Origin: Raoultibacter phocaeensis
GTDB taxonomy: Bacteria; Actinomycetota; Coriobacteriia; Coriobacteriales; Eggerthellaceae
DNA: 64,000 nucleotides
Direction: 5' to 3'
NCBI RefSeq assembly: GCF_901411515.1
Contig: NZ_CABDUX010000002.1
Span: 558,001 to 622,000 of the forward strand
A program made the translations under genes and the position numbers. The stretch's first letter is position 1, and every line of letters starts with the position of its first letter. Shown piece by piece: positions 56,078 through 64,000 of this stretch. The notes under the pieces are model-generated. The model was given only the letters and a program-made list of their open reading frames with translations. It was not told the DNA's origin and ran no database searches.

Positions 56078-58690
56078 ATGGGAACTGCTACAGGAAAGAC
56101 AATCATAAAGGGTATGGGCTTTTGCGCTTCCGCCATCGGTGCGAACGTGTGCAACGTCGACGTTGCCGAGGATGAGGGCAAGATCCTTCGCATTCGACCC
56201 TTTCATTTCGACGAAGCGTACGATGCCGATCATTTCAACGCCTGGAAGATAGAGGCGCGCGGTCATACGTTCGAGCCAGGGTACAAAATGGTTTCCGGGC
56301 CCTTGTCCTACGGATACAAAAAACGCGTATACTCGAAAAATCGGATTCTTTTTCCCATGAAACGTGCGGACTGGGATCCGGCGGGCGAGCGCAATCCGCA
56401 GAACCGCGGCAAAAGCAAGTACGTGCGTATCTCGTGGGACGAGGCCACCCAGATCATCGCCGAAGAGATAAAGCGCATTCACGACGAGTACGGTCCGCTT
56501 TCGATTCTCATCCAAGGGGACGGCCATGGCGAGACGAAGTTCGTGCACGGTACTCACGGGTGCCAGACCCGCATGCTCGGGTTGGTCGGAGATTACACGC
56601 TGCAGGCGCGCCAGCCCGACAGCTGGGAGGGCTGGTACTGGGGAGCCAAGCACATATGGGGCATGGACCCGCTCGGCCAGCAGAACCTGCAGAACAACGT
56701 GATCAAGGACATCTCCGAGAACGGCGATGCGGTGCTGTTCTGGGGCTGCGATCCTGAGACCACGCCGTGGGGCTGGGGCGGCATGATGGCGAGCCGCATC
56801 TGCTTCTGGTTCACCGAGATCGGCGTGAAGCAGATCCACATCTCGCCCGACGTGAACTACACCAACGCCGTGCACGCCGACAAGTGGATCCCCGTGCTCC
56901 CCAACACCGATGCGGCGCTGCAGCTCGCAATCGCCTACGTGTGGCTATCGGAGAATACGTTCGATCGCGACTACCTCGATACCCACTCCATCGGATTCGA
57001 CAATTTCGCCTACTATGTGATGGGTGGCGAAGACGGTGTTCCCAAGACTCCGAAGTGGGCCGAGAAGAAATGCGGCGTGCCCTCCTACACCATCAAGGCG
57101 CTTGCCCGCTACTGGGCCAAGCACGCCGTGTCGATCGCGCACTGCAACGGCGGCAGCTTCATTCGTTCGGCGTTCGCGCACGAACCCGCCCGCCTCGAGG
57201 TTGCGCTCCTCGGCATGCAGTCGCTCGGCAAACCCGGTGCGAACCAGTTCAAATTCATCGAATGGTCGCTGTTCGGTATGGAAAGCGTCACACCCATGCC
57301 TCCCTCGGTTGAGATTCCGAACTGCGGTCCCGCATTCCGCGGCCGCCAGTATTCGGTGCGGCCGAGCATCATTCCCAAAACGATGATTCCCGAGGCTATT
57401 ACCAACCCGCCCGTGCAATGGTACGGGCACATCGCCGCGGGCTTGCCGCGCGAGGACCAGTTCGTCGGCCCGCTCACCTTCCCGCTCGAGGGCAAAGAGC
57501 GCATCCATATGATCTGGTCGGATGCGCCGTGTTGGGAAACGTGCTGGAACGGCGGCAACGAGATGCAAGAGGCGCTGCGCCACGAATCCATTGAGTTTCT
57601 GCTCATCCAGCACCCGTGGATGGAGAACGACTGTTTGTTCGCCGACATCCTTCTGCCCATCAACACGAAGCTCGAGGAAGAGGACATCGGCACCGATTCC
57701 GATAACGGGATGTGGTCGGTCGTGTACTACGAGCAGCAGGCTATCGAGCCGTTGGGCGAATCGAGATCCGACCTAGAAGCCGTTGAAGAAGTCGCCAAGA
57801 AACTCGAGCGGTTCGGCGGAATCTACGAGAATCTGCATGCCCGCATGATGGACGGCGGCAAGACGGTCGGAGATTTCATCCAGGCCGGCTTCGAGAACAC
57901 GGGCGCATCCGAGAAGCTCACGTTCGAGGAGTTCAAAGAGAAGCAGTACTATCCGTTCCCGACGAAAGAGAGATGGGAAGAGCTTCCCGTGGGCCTAAGC
58001 CAATTCTACGAGGATCCCGAGAACCATCCGCTCACGACGCCGTCGGGCAAGCTCGAGTACTATTCGACGGCTCTTGCCGACATCTTTCCCGATGACGAGA
58101 TTCGCGGACCCATTCCGCGGTGGATCGAGGAGGGCGACGGGCACGAGGAGCGCATCGATTCGAAGCGGGCGGTCGACTATCCGTTCCTTATCGTTTCGAA
58201 CCATCCGCGGTGGCGCGTCCATGCGAACTGCGACGACATCACGTGGTTGCGCGAAATCCAGACATGCAAGGTCGTCGGGCCCGACGGCTACGCGTACGAG
58301 CCTGTGTGGGTGAACCCGGTCGATGCTGGCAAGCTCGGCCTTAAAACTGGCGATGTGGCGAAAATCTACAACGAGCGCGGCGGCGTGCTCGGCGGCGTCA
58401 TCGTGTCGGAGCGCATTATGCCCGGCGCGGTCTACCAGGACCACGGTGCACGCGTCGACACCATTGTTTCGGGGGTCGGTGGGCTCGACCGTGGCGGAGC
58501 GAACAACTTGATCGCTCCTTCGGCAACCACGTCGAAGAATGCACACGGCGAGGTTACGAGCGGCTTTCTCGTCAACATCGAAAAAGTCGATGTCTTCGGG
58601 CTCGCCGAACAGTATCCCGAGGCGTTCGGGCGCTCCTATGATCCGGCATCCGGTGTCGTGGTGGACGAGTATATCGTGGAAGGGAAGTAG
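56078..58690 (+). CDS. Molybdopterin enzyme, transhydroxylase / catechol-dehydroxylase-like (locus 2)
   Basis: 870 residues, a close paralogue of the protein at 48461-51073 with the same length. Shared: IEARGHTFEPGYKM, DPAGERNPQNRGKSKYVRIS, WDEATQIIAEEI, ARQPDSWEGWYWGAKHIWG, AVLFWGCDPETTPWGWGG, WSDAPCWETCWNGGNEMQ, and GDVAKIYNERGGVLGG in the C-terminal pterin domain. No Tat signal or N-terminal cluster motif; electrons pass to the ferredoxin subunit encoded one base downstream. The segment before QPDSWEGW reads HGTHGCQTRMLG, differing from the locus-1 enzyme. AAGGG precedes ATG 56078. Substrate unknown; catechol-type phenols are likely. Confidence 0.88.
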   Translation: MGTATGKTIIKGMGFCASAIGANVCNVDVAEDEGKILRIRPFHFDEAYDADHFNAWKIEARGHTFEPGYKMVSGPLSYGYKKRVYSKNRILFPMKRADWDPAGERNPQNRGKSKYVRISWDEATQIIAEEIKRIHDEYGPLSILIQGDGHGETKFVHGTHGCQTRMLGLVGDYTLQARQPDSWEGWYWGAKHIWGMDPLGQQNLQNNVIKDISENGDAVLFWGCDPETTPWGWGGMMASRICFWFTEIGVKQIHISPDVNYTNAVHADKWIPVLPNTDAALQLAIAYVWLSENTFDRDYLDTHSIGFDNFAYYVMGGEDGVPKTPKWAEKKCGVPSYTIKALARYWAKHAVSIAHCNGGSFIRSAFAHEPARLEVALLGMQSLGKPGANQFKFIEWSLFGMESVTPMPPSVEIPNCGPAFRGRQYSVRPSIIPKTMIPEAITNPPVQWYGHIAAGLPREDQFVGPLTFPLEGKERIHMIWSDAPCWETCWNGGNEMQEALRHESIEFLLIQHPWMENDCLFADILLPINTKLEEEDIGTDSDNGMWSVVYYEQQAIEPLGESRSDLEAVEEVAKKLERFGGIYENLHARMMDGGKTVGDFIQAGFENTGASEKLTFEEFKEKQYYPFPTKERWEELPVGLSQFYEDPENHPLTTPSGKLEYYSTALADIFPDDEIRGPIPRWIEEGDGHEERIDSKRAVDYPFLIVSNHPRWRVHANCDDITWLREIQTCKVVGPDGYAYEPVWVNPVDAGKLGLKTGDVAKIYNERGGVLGGVIVSERIMPGAVYQDHGARVDTIVSGVGGLDRGGANNLIAPSATTSKNAHGEVTSGFLVNIEKVDVFGLAEQYPEAFGRSYDPASGVVVDEYIVEGK

Positions 58691-58691
58691 C

Positions 58692-59519
58692 ATGGGCAAG
58701 ATATTCGTAATCGATCCGGCGAAGTGCAACGGTTGCCGAAACTGCCAGATCGCCTGCAAGGACGAACACTGCGACAACGATTGGTCTCCCATCGCGTTGC
58801 CCCAGCCCGACACCGGTCATTTTTGGATCGGCGTCAACGAGACGGTGCGCGGCAGCGTTCCGAAGGTCAAAGTGTCCTATGTCGTAGAGCTTTGCCAGCA
58901 TTGCGGCGATGCTCCGTGTATGAAGGCCGCTCCCGAAGCGGTGTACCGGCGCGACGACGGGCTTGTGATCGTCGATCCGAGCAAGTCCAAGGGAAAGCGC
59001 GAACTGGTAGATTCCTGCCCATACGGGGCGATTTTCTGGAACGAAGAACTCGACGTGCCGCAGAAGTGCACGGGGTGCGCGCATCTGCTCGATGAAGGAT
59101 GGGCGGTGCCTCGGTGTGTCGATGCGTGCCCGCACGATGCCATCCGCTTCGGCGACGAAAAGGAATTCGCCGAAGAGCTCGGTTCTGCGGAGTTCATTGC
59201 GCCCGACCGTGCGGATGCCGACAAGCCCCACGTCTACTATCTGAATCTGCCTAAGCGCTTTGTTGCCGGTGTCGTCGTCGATCTGGAATCGGACGAGGTG
59301 GTAGTAGGCGCCCAGGTCACTCTTGAGAACGCCGAAACGTCCGAGTTGCTTCAGGCCGAGACCGATGAGTTCGGAGATTTCTGGTTTAATCAAGTGGGTG
59401 CTGCTCCATACAATGTATATGTCGAGGCCGAGGGGTACATGACGCGCATGGTGAAGGCGGATGCAACGGCCGAGGATTGCAACGTCGGACCGATCGACGT
59501 ATTCGCAACTGCTGAGTAA
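58692..59519 (+). CDS. Ferredoxin-type electron-transfer subunit with C-terminal beta domain (locus 2)
   Basis: 275 residues, parallel to the protein at 47648-48457. Cysteine sets CNGCRNCQIACKDEHCDNDW, CQHCGDAPCMKA, CPYGAIFW, CTGCAHLLDEGW and CVDACPHDAI, then the beta domain VAGVVVDLESDEVVVGAQVT...EFGDFWFNQVGAAPYNVYVEAEGY. The ATG starts one base after the molybdenum-subunit stop. Cytoplasmic. Differs from its paralogue mainly by a short insertion between the ferredoxin and beta parts (KEFAEELGSAEFIAPDR). Confidence 0.88.
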   Translation: MGKIFVIDPAKCNGCRNCQIACKDEHCDNDWSPIALPQPDTGHFWIGVNETVRGSVPKVKVSYVVELCQHCGDAPCMKAAPEAVYRRDDGLVIVDPSKSKGKRELVDSCPYGAIFWNEELDVPQKCTGCAHLLDEGWAVPRCVDACPHDAIRFGDEKEFAEELGSAEFIAPDRADADKPHVYYLNLPKRFVAGVVVDLESDEVVVGAQVTLENAETSELLQAETDEFGDFWFNQVGAAPYNVYVEAEGYMTRMVKADATAEDCNVGPIDVFATAE

Positions 59520-59521
59520 TG

Positions 59522-59556
59522 CTGAGCGGGGCCTCTTTGCATGAGGGGCTCCGCTT
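59522..59556. promoter_or_regulatory. Imperfect hairpin between ferredoxin subunit and transporter (locus 2)
   Basis: AGCGGGGCCTC and GAGGGGCTCCGCT pair with small bulges directly after the ferredoxin-subunit stop. It occupies the same place as the 11-bp hairpin of locus 1. Confidence 0.4.
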
Positions 59557-59588
59557 GGATTCTTCAACTCGAATTGTTAGGGGATCAT

Positions 59589-60998
59589 ATGATAAACGTA
59601 TCATCGAAAAAGCAAATCGTCGGCTTGGTCATAGCGGCGATTCTTGTAGTCGGCGGCCTGTTCCTGCCGGGATCGGGGGATCTGACCCACGAGGGAATTT
59701 TGGGACTCGCTATACTGCTTGCGACGGTGGCTCTTTGGATCTGCGAGTCGATACCGATGGGGGTTGCGGGACTCTTGGCGCTCGTCGTAGCGCCGATCGT
59801 CGGCATTGCGGAGATCAACACGGTCTTTTCGGGTTTCGGTACGACAACCGTCATCTTCGCCATCGCGGTGTTCGGACTCACGGCAATCGTCATGAAGTCG
59901 AACCTCGCGATTCGGCTGACCGCTACTATGACAAAGTGGTCGGGAGCCAATTCGAACAAGCTCGTACTTGCCTTCATGTGCGTTTCCTGGCTGCTCTCGA
60001 CGGTTATGAACGACTCCGCCGTTCTAGTGCTCGTCATCGGCCTGTCCATGATCGTTCTCAACAACGCGGGGCACGTAATCGGCACGTCGCGTTTAGCGAA
60101 AGCGCTCTATATCGGCATTGCACTCTGCGCGTTCATCGGCGGAGGCGCGACCCCTGCCGGCTCTTCGATCAACGTGCTCGTCATCGGCATGCTCGAGCAG
60201 ACGATGGGGCAGACGATCAGCTTCGTCGATTGGATGGTCGCCTGCTTGCCGGTTTGCCTTCTGATGGTTCCGATCACGTGGTTTGCCGTCATCAAGATTC
60301 TCAAGCCCGAGCCCATCGAGCCGAAGGATCTCGTCGATCTGCAAAACCGCGCAAAGGCGCTCGGGCCTCTGGCGGCGGAGGAGAAGAAGACGCTTTTCTT
60401 CCTCATCGCCATGCCGGTGCTTTGGATTGCCGGTTCGTGGATTCCCGCTCTCAACGTTACGACGGTGACCGTGCTCGGTCTCGCTGCGATGTTCCTTCCC
60501 GGCGTCAAGCTGCTGACGTTCGAGGAATTCCAGCGCGAGGTTCCGTGGACGATCGTCATCATGATCGGCGCAGTGCTGTGTCTCGGCGGCATCGTTAACG
60601 CCACCGGTGGCGTCGCATACCTAGCGAACATGTTCTTGTCGACGGGTGTGACGGAGCTCGGCGGGTTCTTCTCGTTGCTGCTCATCATGCTGGCCGTGTA
60701 CGCATTTCACACGCTCGTTCCGATCGGACCTGCGTTTATCACGCTGCTCGTGCCTCCCTTGATGGCGTTTTGCGTTTCGGTTGGCATGTCGCCTGCCGTG
60801 CCGGGCATGATGCTCGCGATCCTGCTTTCGGGCAACTTCCTCCTTCCTTTCAACCCGGGTATGGCACTTGCTTACCGCGATAACTGTTGGACGGCAAGCG
60901 AGTTGTTCAAGACGGGCATCATTCCGGCGATCATTTTCGTCGTGCTGCTGAGCGCTTGGACGCCCTTCGCTTCGGGTCTTATGGGCATCGCCATGTAA
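59589..60998 (+). CDS. DASS/SLC13-family anion transporter (locus 2, first copy)
   Basis: 469 residues, polytopic. Shows ICESIPMGVAGLLALVVAPIVG, VFSGFGTTTVIFAIAVFGLTAIV, MNDSAVLVLVIGLS, GGGATPAGSSINVLVIGM and the second hairpin VPIGPAFITLLVPPLMAF. The start ATG follows AGGGG. It is closely similar to the next gene over its entire length, so the two arose by duplication. Expected to carry an anionic substrate such as a phenolic or dicarboxylic acid. Confidence 0.86.
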   Translation: MINVSSKKQIVGLVIAAILVVGGLFLPGSGDLTHEGILGLAILLATVALWICESIPMGVAGLLALVVAPIVGIAEINTVFSGFGTTTVIFAIAVFGLTAIVMKSNLAIRLTATMTKWSGANSNKLVLAFMCVSWLLSTVMNDSAVLVLVIGLSMIVLNNAGHVIGTSRLAKALYIGIALCAFIGGGATPAGSSINVLVIGMLEQTMGQTISFVDWMVACLPVCLLMVPITWFAVIKILKPEPIEPKDLVDLQNRAKALGPLAAEEKKTLFFLIAMPVLWIAGSWIPALNVTTVTVLGLAAMFLPGVKLLTFEEFQREVPWTIVIMIGAVLCLGGIVNATGGVAYLANMFLSTGVTELGGFFSLLLIMLAVYAFHTLVPIGPAFITLLVPPLMAFCVSVGMSPAVPGMMLAILLSGNFLLPFNPGMALAYRDNCWTASELFKTGIIPAIIFVVLLSAWTPFASGLMGIAM

Positions 60999-61024
60999 TA
61001 TATTACTAAGAAACAGTCGCTTAC

Positions 61025-61055
61025 AGGCCTTCCGGCCGATCGAGTCGGAAGGCCT
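61025..61055. promoter_or_regulatory. Perfect 10-bp hairpin between the transporter genes of locus 2
   Basis: Arms 61025-61034 (AGGCCTTCCG) and 61046-61055 (CGGAAGGCCT) around an 11-base loop, in the 74-base gap. No T-run. Confidence 0.6.
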
Positions 61056-61072
61056 TGGGGATAGGGGGAGTT

Positions 61073-62476
61073 ATGGTTCGTGTTAACAAGAAGTACGTCG
61101 GCATCCCTCTTGCGCTTGTCATCTTGCTCGTCGGATGGTTCCTGCCCCCGATCGAGGGGCTTACCCATGAGGGAATAGTCGGGCTCGCTATACTGTTCGC
61201 AGCCGTTGCGCTCTGGATTTGCGAGACGCTGCCAATGGGCGTGACCGGTCTTCTCGCCCTCGTATGCGCGCCTTTGCTCGGCATTGCGGAAATCAACACG
61301 GTCTTCTCGGGTTTCGGCACGACGACCGTCATCTTTGCCATGGCCGTTTTTTCGCTGACGGCTATCGTGATGAAATCCGATCTTGCCATTCGTCTGACGG
61401 GGTTTCTCGTGCGGATAGCGGGAAGGGATTCCCGCAAGCTCGTGTTGGCGTTCATGGCTGCGGGCGGCTTGCTTTCAGCCGTGATGAACGATTCGGCAAC
61501 GCTCGTGCTGTTTTTGGGGTTCGCCGACACGGTGCTTGAGAATGCAGGGCACGTAAAGGGGAAATCGAACCTTGCAAAGTGTTTGTACCTCGGTAGTGCG
61601 TTCGCAATATTTATGGGAGGTATGGCCACGCCCGCAGGCGCTTCCATCAATGTGCTTGCACTCGGGTTGGTGGAGCAGGCAACGGGGCAGACCATCCCGT
61701 TTCTGTCGTGGATGCTCGCAGCCGCACCCGTTGCCATCGTAATGATCCCGATCATCTGGATCGTGCTGACGCGGGTGTTCAAACCCGAGCCCATCGACGA
61801 GGAGAGCTTGCGCGTGCTTACAGCTAAGGCCGCCTCGCTCGGGTCGCTGACGCTCGAAGAAAAGAAGACGCTGGTGTTTCTTCTGGGCGTTCCGGTGCTT
61901 TGGATCATCGGCTCGTGGGTACCGGCGCTCAACGTGACGACGGTTTCGGTTGTGGCGCTTGCGCTCATGTGCGCGCCTGGCGTGAAGCTGCTCACCTTCG
62001 ACGAGTTCCAACGCGAGGTTCCGTGGACGATCGTCATCATGATCGGTGCCGTGATCTCGCTCGGCGGCATCGTCGGTTCGACGGGCGGCGTGGCGTTTCT
62101 GGCGAATCTGTTCCTGAACAGCGGCGTCATGGAGTTGGGCATGTTCCTCACGTTCTGGCTCATCGTGGCGGCTGTCTACTTCACTCACTCGTTCGTACCG
62201 GTCGGTCCTGCGTTCGCCACCATCCTCATTCCGCCGCTCATGACGTACTGCATGTCGGCTGGATATTCTCCTGCGATACCGGCCATTCTGCTTGCCGCTA
62301 TTTTGTCGGGCAATCTGCTGCTTCCCATCAATCCCGGGTTGGCGCTCTCGTATCGCGACAACGTCTATACGTTCGGCGATGCGTTCAAATCGGGTATCGT
62401 TCCAGTCTTGTGCCTGATAACGCTTCTGGCTGCGTGGGTGCCGTTCATGGTGGGGGTTTTGGGAGTGCCAAACTAG
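61073..62476 (+). CDS. DASS/SLC13-family anion transporter (locus 2, second copy)
   Basis: 467 residues. Parallel to the preceding gene: ICETLPMGVTGLLALVCAPLLG, VFSGFGTTTVIFAMAVFSLTAIV, MNDSATLVLFLGFA, GGMATPAGASINVLALGL, FVPVGPAFATILIPPLMTY. The start ATG has AGGGGGAG upstream. Last gene of operon 2, followed by a strong terminator. Two related but not identical carriers suggest an uptake and an export protein or carriers for two related acids. Confidence 0.86.
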   Translation: MVRVNKKYVGIPLALVILLVGWFLPPIEGLTHEGIVGLAILFAAVALWICETLPMGVTGLLALVCAPLLGIAEINTVFSGFGTTTVIFAMAVFSLTAIVMKSDLAIRLTGFLVRIAGRDSRKLVLAFMAAGGLLSAVMNDSATLVLFLGFADTVLENAGHVKGKSNLAKCLYLGSAFAIFMGGMATPAGASINVLALGLVEQATGQTIPFLSWMLAAAPVAIVMIPIIWIVLTRVFKPEPIDEESLRVLTAKAASLGSLTLEEKKTLVFLLGVPVLWIIGSWVPALNVTTVSVVALALMCAPGVKLLTFDEFQREVPWTIVIMIGAVISLGGIVGSTGGVAFLANLFLNSGVMELGMFLTFWLIVAAVYFTHSFVPVGPAFATILIPPLMTYCMSAGYSPAIPAILLAAILSGNLLLPINPGLALSYRDNVYTFGDAFKSGIVPVLCLITLLAAWVPFMVGVLGVPN

Positions 62477-62498
62477 CGTCCACGTGTGTTCTGCAAGC

Positions 62499-62536
62499 AA
62501 AGAACCCCCGACTTGCGGGGGTTCTTTAAATTTTTG
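62499..62536 (+). terminator. Rho-independent terminator after operon 2
   Basis: Stem AAAGAACCCCC (62499-62509) / GGGGGTTCTTT (62517-62527), 7-base loop, followed by AAATTTTT. It ends the transporter operon, and because the stem is nearly symmetric it could also serve the convergent tRNA transcripts from the minus strand. Confidence 0.92.
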
Positions 62537-62611
62537 GTAGTCCCGACCGGATTCGAACCGGCGACCTCCGCCTTGAGAGGGCGGCGTCCTGAACCGCTAG
62601 ACGACGGGACC
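62535..62611 (-). tRNA. tRNA-Glu (CTC anticodon)
   Basis: Read on the minus strand the acceptor GGTCCCG pairs with CGGGACT, the T arm carries GGTTCGAATCC, and the anticodon loop in the GCCGCC-CTCTCAA-GGCGG region gives anticodon CTC. The CCA end is encoded (62535-62537). Length 77 with CCA. Confidence 0.93.
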
Positions 62612-62706
62612 ATTGTGGCGCATCGTGGTAGTTTATCGGGAGCGGCAAGGTTCGTCAAGCACTTATTTTCGAGCCTTGCAGCAGCCGTGTACCGCTCTGC
62701 AAAAAC

Positions 62707-62780
62707 TGGCTGGGGTGGAAGGAGTCGAACCCTCACATACGGTACCAGAAACCGCTGTCCTGCCATTAGACGACACCCCA
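62707..62780 (-). tRNA. tRNA-Gln (CTG anticodon)
   Basis: Minus strand: acceptor TGGGGTG pairs with CACCCCA, discriminator G, encoded CCA (62707-62709). The anticodon stem GCGGT/ACCGT encloses loop TTCTGGT, giving anticodon CTG. T arm GGGTTCGACTCC. Length 74 with CCA. It lies 95 bases upstream of tRNA-Glu on the same strand, probably one transcript. Confidence 0.93.
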
Positions 62781-63156
62781 GCTTCTTTGCGCTGAACTCG
62801 GAACCATCGGTTTCCGGGAGCAAACGCGAGTGAATATATTACGGTGATGTACGCACTTCGTCAAGCCCGTTTTGATAAATTACCGAAAACGCGATGGAAC
62901 GCTTGGGTACTTGGTGGTGAGAGGCCGTTGGCGCACTCGTTGCTGCTCTCGGAAGCTGGCGCGTGGCGCTGCTCGACCCGTCACGCCGCTTGGCGTTCAT
63001 CGCCCGTGCTATATAACATTGTCGCCCGAGCTGCGAAATGGTGCGCACGGACAGCCTGTGTGGCATTCGGTAAGGTCGCGCATGCTGTCCGTGCGACGGG
63101 TGGCCGCTCGCGCTGCCTTCGGGGTTGGGGCTACGCGTGGCTCGAGCCCTGCGGCC
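62781..63156. other. Intergenic region with a 12-bp inverted repeat
   Basis: No supported gene. Arms 63044-63055 (CGCACGGACAGC) and 63084-63095 (GCTGTCCGTGCG) are perfectly complementary with a 28-base loop. It lies downstream of the CDGSH gene stop (63157, minus strand), about 60 to 110 bases behind it, and upstream of the tRNA genes; it could end the CDGSH transcript. Confidence 0.5.
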
Positions 63157-63879
63157 TTACAGCCCGTCGCGGAATGCGGCGGGTACATGCATGGCGTCGC
63201 AGAAGGGCTTGTTGCGGGATTGGCCGCAGCGGCAGAGCGTATAGCGGTTGCGCAGCTCGTAGCGCGTGCCGTCCGCGGATTCGAGCGGGATGCCGCCTTT
63301 CACGTACAAGCCCGCGCTCACGCCCTTCTCGGGGTCTTCGAGCAGTGATATCTCGGGGTCGAGGTCGGGTTCGATGAGCGTGCCGTCGTCGACGCGGCGG
63401 TGCACGAGCCTGCCTGCCGGGCAGTCGGTCGATTCCTGGACGGCTTCGGCCATCAGGCGGGGATCGTCGGATGCTTCGGTGAGCGACCACACGTCGCCGT
63501 CTTCGCGATGGCAGAAGCGGGCGAACGCGCAGCGGTTATCGTCGAGAAGTTCGACGCCGCCGCCGGGATAGAGGTCGGCGCGGTCGAGGAAATCCTCGCG
63601 CGATGCGGTTTCGGTTCCCTTGAAATGCGCCTCGATGTGCGATCCGTCGCAGAACGGATGGTTTTTCGAATGGCCACACCGGCAGAGCGCGTACGTTTCC
63701 TCGGTTTCAAAGATGCGATCAAGCTTGTATTCGCGGTGGCCTCCGACGAGCGTGATGATCTCACGTTTGAGCGGCACGTTTCCCGTGACGAGGTAAGGTC
63801 CGTCTTCCGCGATCGTGATCAGCATGTTTTCGGCCGTGGGCTTGGGTGCGTTCTCGTTTCGCGTGCTGGCTGATTCCAT
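63157..63879 (-). CDS. Double-CDGSH iron-sulfur protein
   Basis: 240 residues with two CDGSH-type 2Fe-2S sites (C-x-C-x2-(S/T)-x3-P-x-C-D-(G/A)-x-H): CRCGHSKNHPFCDGSH (about residues 66-81) and CRCGQSRNKPFCDAMH near the C-terminus. Each binds a cluster with three cysteines and one histidine. Between them lies a segment with extra cysteines (CAFARFCHRED...STDCPAGRLV) like the divergent single-cluster region of bacterial CDGSH proteins of this size. Cytoplasmic; roles proposed for the family are redox sensing or cluster transfer. The start ATG is at 63879. No operon partner is visible before the window edge. Confidence 0.9.
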   Translation of the reverse strand: MESASTRNENAPKPTAENMLITIAEDGPYLVTGNVPLKREIITLVGGHREYKLDRIFETEETYALCRCGHSKNHPFCDGSHIEAHFKGTETASREDFLDRADLYPGGGVELLDDNRCAFARFCHREDGDVWSLTEASDDPRLMAEAVQESTDCPAGRLVHRRVDDGTLIEPDLDPEISLLEDPEKGVSAGLYVKGGIPLESADGTRYELRNRYTLCRCGQSRNKPFCDAMHVPAAFRDGL

Positions 63880-64000
63880 GGATGTCCTCGCTTTCTCGTG
63901 CTAATGTAAGGCTTCGCACCAGTATATGGGTAAGGTCATCAGGAAAACGAGCTTCGGAGGCATCGTTGCCGAACGGTTGCGTCCTCGTCACCGCATACGG

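Noticed and set aside
62499-62536. Hairpin as a small RNA gene
   Set aside because: GC stem followed by T-run directly after the operon is a standard terminator.

Overview
The window is GC-rich, gene-dense DNA that looks like a chromosome segment of an anaerobic gut actinobacterium of the class Coriobacteriia, most likely family Eggerthellaceae. This is inferred from gene content: Tat-exported flavoproteins with lipobox-like signals, cytosolic transhydroxylase/catechol-dehydroxylase-like molybdenum enzymes, a LuxR regulator fused to a multi-pass membrane domain, and small zinc-ribbon proteins starting MCFRP. A Gordonibacter-like genus would fit, but the sequence alone does not prove it.

Region 1 (1-10.8 kb) is a dissimilatory sulfite-reduction (dsr) locus. 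It holds the end of a YeiH-type transporter, a DVU0298-family protein, a siroheme-synthesis enzyme on the opposite strand, a DsrD-like winged-helix protein, an RsbRD-type protein, the membrane complex dsrM-K-J-O-P with overlapping genes, dsrC with both redox cysteines, and a CbiA-type amidase in the position of dsrN. The reductase genes dsrAB are not in the window. A 1 kb gap follows (10.76-11.77 kb) with palindromes and short tandem motifs but no convincing gene.

Region 2 (11.8-23.6 kb) is a surface-protein operon: a very large BspA/DUF285 leucine-rich-repeat protein broken by a one-base shift in a run of nine G; two paralogous membrane-anchored proteins around a small secreted protein; a repeat-rich cell-wall adhesin; and, through a 4-base and an 8-base overlap, a stand-alone LysR-type HTH protein and a GGDEF/EAL protein with a degenerate GGDEF site. 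The layout suggests phase-variable adhesion linked to c-di-GMP.

Region 3 (23.6-33.0 kb) holds a Tat-exported flavoprotein, an FrdB-like iron-sulfur protein and a TetR regulator. These lie between two 82-bp direct repeats that are the 3' end of the neighbouring gadC-like antiporter gene, so the cassette appears to be an insertion or duplication that replaced the antiporter's C-terminal tail. A TPP-riboswitch-led thiamine cluster (thiC, thiM, thiE, thiD) follows.

Region 4 (33.4-44.6 kb) contains an amidohydrolase, a metallo-beta-lactamase-fold hydrolase, a U32-like protein beside a second Tat flavoprotein and its LysR regulator, a P-type cation ATPase and an alpha/beta hydrolase.

Region 5 (44.6-62.5 kb) has two parallel loci. 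Each encodes an 870-residue molybdopterin enzyme resembling pyrogallol transhydroxylase and catechol dehydroxylases, a three-cluster ferredoxin subunit with a C-terminal beta domain, and two DASS-family transporters. Between them lie a LysR and a membrane LuxR regulator and four tiny proteins, two of the MCFRP type. Perfect hairpins sit in several intergenic gaps. The window ends with a strong terminator, tRNA-Glu, tRNA-Gln and a double-CDGSH iron-sulfur protein.

Taken together, the region looks like a respiratory accessory island: sulfite, fumarate-like and catechol-like acceptors, each with its own transport and regulation. Substrates of the flavoproteins, molybdoenzymes and transporters cannot be read from sequence alone.
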